From Deltaproteobacteria bacterium (GTDB taxonomy: Bacteria; Desulfobacterota; DSM-4660; Desulfatiglandales; HGW-15): DNA of 24,566 nt. The DNA lies in contig JAFDHB010000067.1 of the NCBI GenBank assembly GCA_019308985.1, forward strand, positions 1-24,566, written 5' to 3'. The first letter of the stretch is position 1; each line of letters opens with the position of its first letter. Below are positions 22,146 through 24,566 of the stretch, one piece after another. Under the pieces are notes generated by a model, which ran no database searches, was not told the origin of the DNA, and was given only the letters and a program-made list of their open reading frames with translations. Made by a program: the position numbers and the translations under genes.

Positions 22146-24566
22146 ATGGAGAAACAGACCCTAGCCAAAGCTTTTGAGCCGAAAGATGTTGAAGAACGAT
22201 GGTATCAGTACTGGGAGAGAAACGGTCTTTTCAAGCCGGATCTTGATACAGGAAAGGAGCCCTTCTGTATCGTAATTCCGCCTCCAAACGTCACCGGCTC
22301 CCTTCACATGGGACATGCCCTCAACAACACACTCCAGGACATACTCTGTAGATACAAGAGGATGAAAGGCTACAATGTCTTATGGCAGCCGGGGACGGAC
22401 CATGCCGGCATTGCAACCCAGAACGTGGTTGAGAAGGACCTGGCCTCTAAAGGGACCGATCGACACAAGATCGGACGGGAGAGATTCATCGAGCTGGTCT
22501 GGGAATGGCGCGAAAAGTACGGCGGAATGATTATCAAGCAGCTGAAGCGGCTTGGGAGTTGCTGTGATTGGAGCAGGGAACGCTTTACCATGGACGAGGG
22601 GCTTTCAAGGGCTGTGAAAAAGGTCTTTGTTCGGCTATATGAAGAGGGTCTTGTTTACCGCGGAGACTATATCATAAATTGGTGTCCGAGATGCCAGACC
22701 GCATTGGCCGACCTGGAGGTTGAACATGAGGAGAGGGAGGGTGCCCTATATTATATACGCTATCCCTTTGAAAAGATAGACGGTCATGTGACAGTGGCCA
22801 CAACGCGGCCCGAGACCCTCCTGGGTGATACCGCCGTGGCGGTGAATCCAGAGGACGAGAGGTACAAGAACCTTTCCGGGACCTATGTACTGGTTCCCAT
22901 ATTGAACAGGCCGATACCAATAATATTTGACAAGTATGTAGACAGGGAATTTGGTACTGGTGCTCTGAAAATAACGCCTGCCCATGATCCCAATGACTTT
23001 GAGATAGGCAACGCTCACAACCTGGAAAGGATAAAAGTCATTGATGAAGAGGGTCGTATGAACGATCTTGCCGGCCCTTACAGGGGCATGGAGAGGTTTG
23101 AGTGCAGGGAAAAGATCCTTGAAGACCTCGACAACTCGGGCCTCTTGGAAAAGACAGAGCCTTACCGGCATGCGGTGGGGCACTGTTACAGATGTAGGAC
23201 GATGATTGAACCGCTTCTTTCAAAGCAATGGTTCGTGAAGGTGGGGCCCCTGGCGGAAAAGGCCATTGATGCAGTGGCAAAGGGTAGGACGAGAATTATA
23301 CCTTCGAACTGGGAATCAGTATACTTCGAGTGGATGCGCAATATCAAAGATTGGTGCGTTTCAAGGCAGATATGGTGGGGGCACAGGATCCCTGCTTGGT
23401 ATTGCGACAAGTGCGGGGAAGTGGCCGTAAGTACGGAGGAACCTGGGGCCTGCCCGTCTTGCGGGAGCGAGACCCTCTCGCAAGAAACGGACGTGCTGGA
23501 TACATGGTTCAGTTCGGCCCTATGGCCCTTTTCGACTTTGGGATGGCCTGATGACACCAAGGAGCTCAGCACCTTTTACCCCACCTCGGTACTGGTCACG
23601 GGATTTGATATCCTATTTTTCTGGGTTGCCAGGATGATGATGATGGGGATCCATTTCATGGGCGATGTCCCCTTCTACGACGTCTATATCCACGCCCTGG
23701 TACGAGATGCAGAGGGTAAGAAGATGAGTAAATCCAGGGGCAATGTAATTGACCCCCTGGAGGTAATGGACAAGTTCGGCACCGACGCATTCCGGTTTAC
23801 CCTCGCGGCCCTTGCGGCCCAGGGCAGGGACATTAGATTGTCAGAGGAAAGGATCGAAGGGTACAGGCACTTTGTAAACAAGGTCTGGAATTCCGCCCGC
23901 CTCGTGCTTATGAACGTGGAAGATGAAAAAGAGCTGACTCCAGAGGAGATGCAGCACGGCCTGCCCGAGAGATGGATCCTTACGAGACTGGGGCAGGTAA
24001 GTGAGGATATGAGTAAGGCCCTTGATGAGTACCGCTTTAATGATGCTGCAAATATCTGTTACCAATTCATTTGGCACGAATTCTGTGATTGGTATCTGGA
24101 GATGGTCAAGCCGGGGTTGTATGGCGAAGACGCAGGCCAAAGAGAGTCCACGAAGCATGTCCTGAAGAAGACACTGGCCGCAATTCTTCGGCTTGCGCAC
24201 CCCTTTTTGCCATTTGTGACGGAAGAGATTTGGCAAAGGCTCCCATGGACACAGGGAAGCATCATGGTGGCCCCTTTTCCAGAACGCACCGAGTTCCCCG
24301 TGGAGGAAAAGGCAATTACCCAGATGGATATCCTTATCGGCCTGGTAACAGGGGTACGAAACATAAGGGGGGAGATGAACATATCGCCGGCCAAAAAGGT
24401 GAATATTATTGTTGAGGTGCCTGTTGAAGAGGAAAGGGTGCTCATCGATGCCAACAGGATTCTGATACAGACTCTGGCCAGGGTCGATCGAATGGATGTC
24501 GTCGAAGGGGCGTCTAAACCCGAGACTTCGGCTACAACGGTATTTGGTCAAAACCAAGTGCACGTC
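22146..24566 (+). CDS. valS: Valyl-tRNA synthetase (3' end outside window)
   Basis: Class Ia synthetase; 807 codons are visible of an expected ~880. The HIGH motif is in PPPNVTGSLHMGHAL and KMSKS in GKKMSKSRGNVIDP. Between them lies the CP1 editing domain (TTRPETLLGDTAVAVNPEDERY; THDPND-like TPAHDPNDFEIG), which hydrolyses mischarged Thr-tRNA-Val. Cysteine pairs occur at CPRCQ, CYRCR and CDKCGE...CPSCGS, the last suggesting a zinc site. The anticodon-binding helical domain follows (EEIWQRLPW, VRNIRGEMNI); the C-terminal coiled coil is cut off. ATG 22146 has only GGGAG 11 bases upstream. An in-frame ATG at 22110, with AAGGGGG 9 bases upstream inside the inverted-repeat element, would add 12 residues and is a serious alternative start. 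Confidence 0.97.
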   Translation, partial: MEKQTLAKAFEPKDVEERWYQYWERNGLFKPDLDTGKEPFCIVIPPPNVTGSLHMGHALNNTLQDILCRYKRMKGYNVLWQPGTDHAGIATQNVVEKDLASKGTDRHKIGRERFIELVWEWREKYGGMIIKQLKRLGSCCDWSRERFTMDEGLSRAVKKVFVRLYEEGLVYRGDYIINWCPRCQTALADLEVEHEEREGALYYIRYPFEKIDGHVTVATTRPETLLGDTAVAVNPEDERYKNLSGTYVLVPILNRPIPIIFDKYVDREFGTGALKITPAHDPNDFEIGNAHNLERIKVIDEEGRMNDLAGPYRGMERFECREKILEDLDNSGLLEKTEPYRHAVGHCYRCRTMIEPLLSKQWFVKVGPLAEKAIDAVAKGRTRIIPSNWESVYFEWMRNIKDWCVSRQIWWGHRIPAWYCDKCGEVAVSTEEPGACPSCGSETLSQETDVLDTWFSSALWPFSTLGWPDDTKELSTFYPTSVLVTGFDILFFWVARMMMMGIHFMGDVPFYDVYIHALVRDAEGKKMSKSRGNVIDPLEVMDKFGTDAFRFTLAALAAQGRDIRLSEERIEGYRHFVNKVWNSARLVLMNVEDEKELTPEEMQHGLPERWILTRLGQVSEDMSKALDEYRFNDAANICYQFIWHEFCDWYLEMVKPGLYGEDAGQRESTKHVLKKTLAAILRLAHPFLPFVTEEIWQRLPWTQGSIMVAPFPERTEFPVEEKAITQMDILIGLVTGVRNIRGEMNISPAKKVNIIVEVPVEEERVLIDANRILIQTLARVDRMDVVEGASKPETSATTVFGQNQVHV

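Noticed and set aside
21833..22168. 86- to 111-codon minus-strand ORFs upstream of valS
   Set aside because: They lie within the inverted-repeat element and its flanks and read through the terminator; no domain or ribosome-binding site supports them.

Overview
This is chromosomal DNA of roughly 50% GC, most likely from an anaerobic Desulfobacterota (delta-proteobacterium-like) organism. That placement is inference. It rests on the ResB/CcsB (System II) cytochrome c assembly pair, a bactofilin, a CC/Se-motif small protein, a Glu-rich disordered protein next to valS, and several small palindromic repeats between genes. No rRNA, IS transposase, prophage or CRISPR array is visible.

Layout. 1-3213 (+): the 3' end of a sensor histidine kinase, an enolase-superfamily (MR/MLE subgroup) enzyme and cofactor-independent phosphoglycerate mutase (gpmI). 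3222-4857 (-): a PNPOx-like FMN protein and an NmrA-type NAD(P)-binding protein whose base composition differs from its neighbours. 5002-6271 (+): an O6-alkylguanine-DNA methyltransferase and an exported DUF2914 protein, each behind a good sigma70-like promoter. 6318-9333 (-): a bactofilin with an extra C-terminal carboxypeptidase-regulatory-like domain, and the resB-ccsB pair. 9334-9643: a repeat-rich intergenic stretch. 9644-9940 (-): a CC/Se-motif protein. 10474-12192 (+): the carbon-starvation/peptide transporter cstA, ending at a clear terminator. 12441-18156 (+): serS, a monofunctional penicillin-binding protein, glmS and a broken M20 peptidase gene. 18171-19839 (-): a HAD hydrolase and a PA14-domain lipoprotein. 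19965-20350: two convergent tRNA genes (Leu-UAA, Arg-CCG), each with its own strong promoter. 20400-20523: a nested palindromic element. 20822-21811 (+): a long acidic protein with a C-terminal helical tail, ending at a perfect terminator. 21956-22117: a MITE-like inverted-repeat element directly against valS, which runs off the right edge.

Functionally this is mostly housekeeping: glycolysis, aminoacylation, amino-sugar and peptidoglycan synthesis, cytochrome maturation and DNA repair. The serS-PBP-glmS run is tightly spaced and probably co-transcribed. No multi-gene novel system stands out. The items most worth a second look are the small repeat elements (one may supply the valS start region), the M20 gene that has lost its HxD metal site, the bactofilin fusion, the acidic PopZ-like protein, the CC/Se protein and a possible translational control hairpin at cstA.
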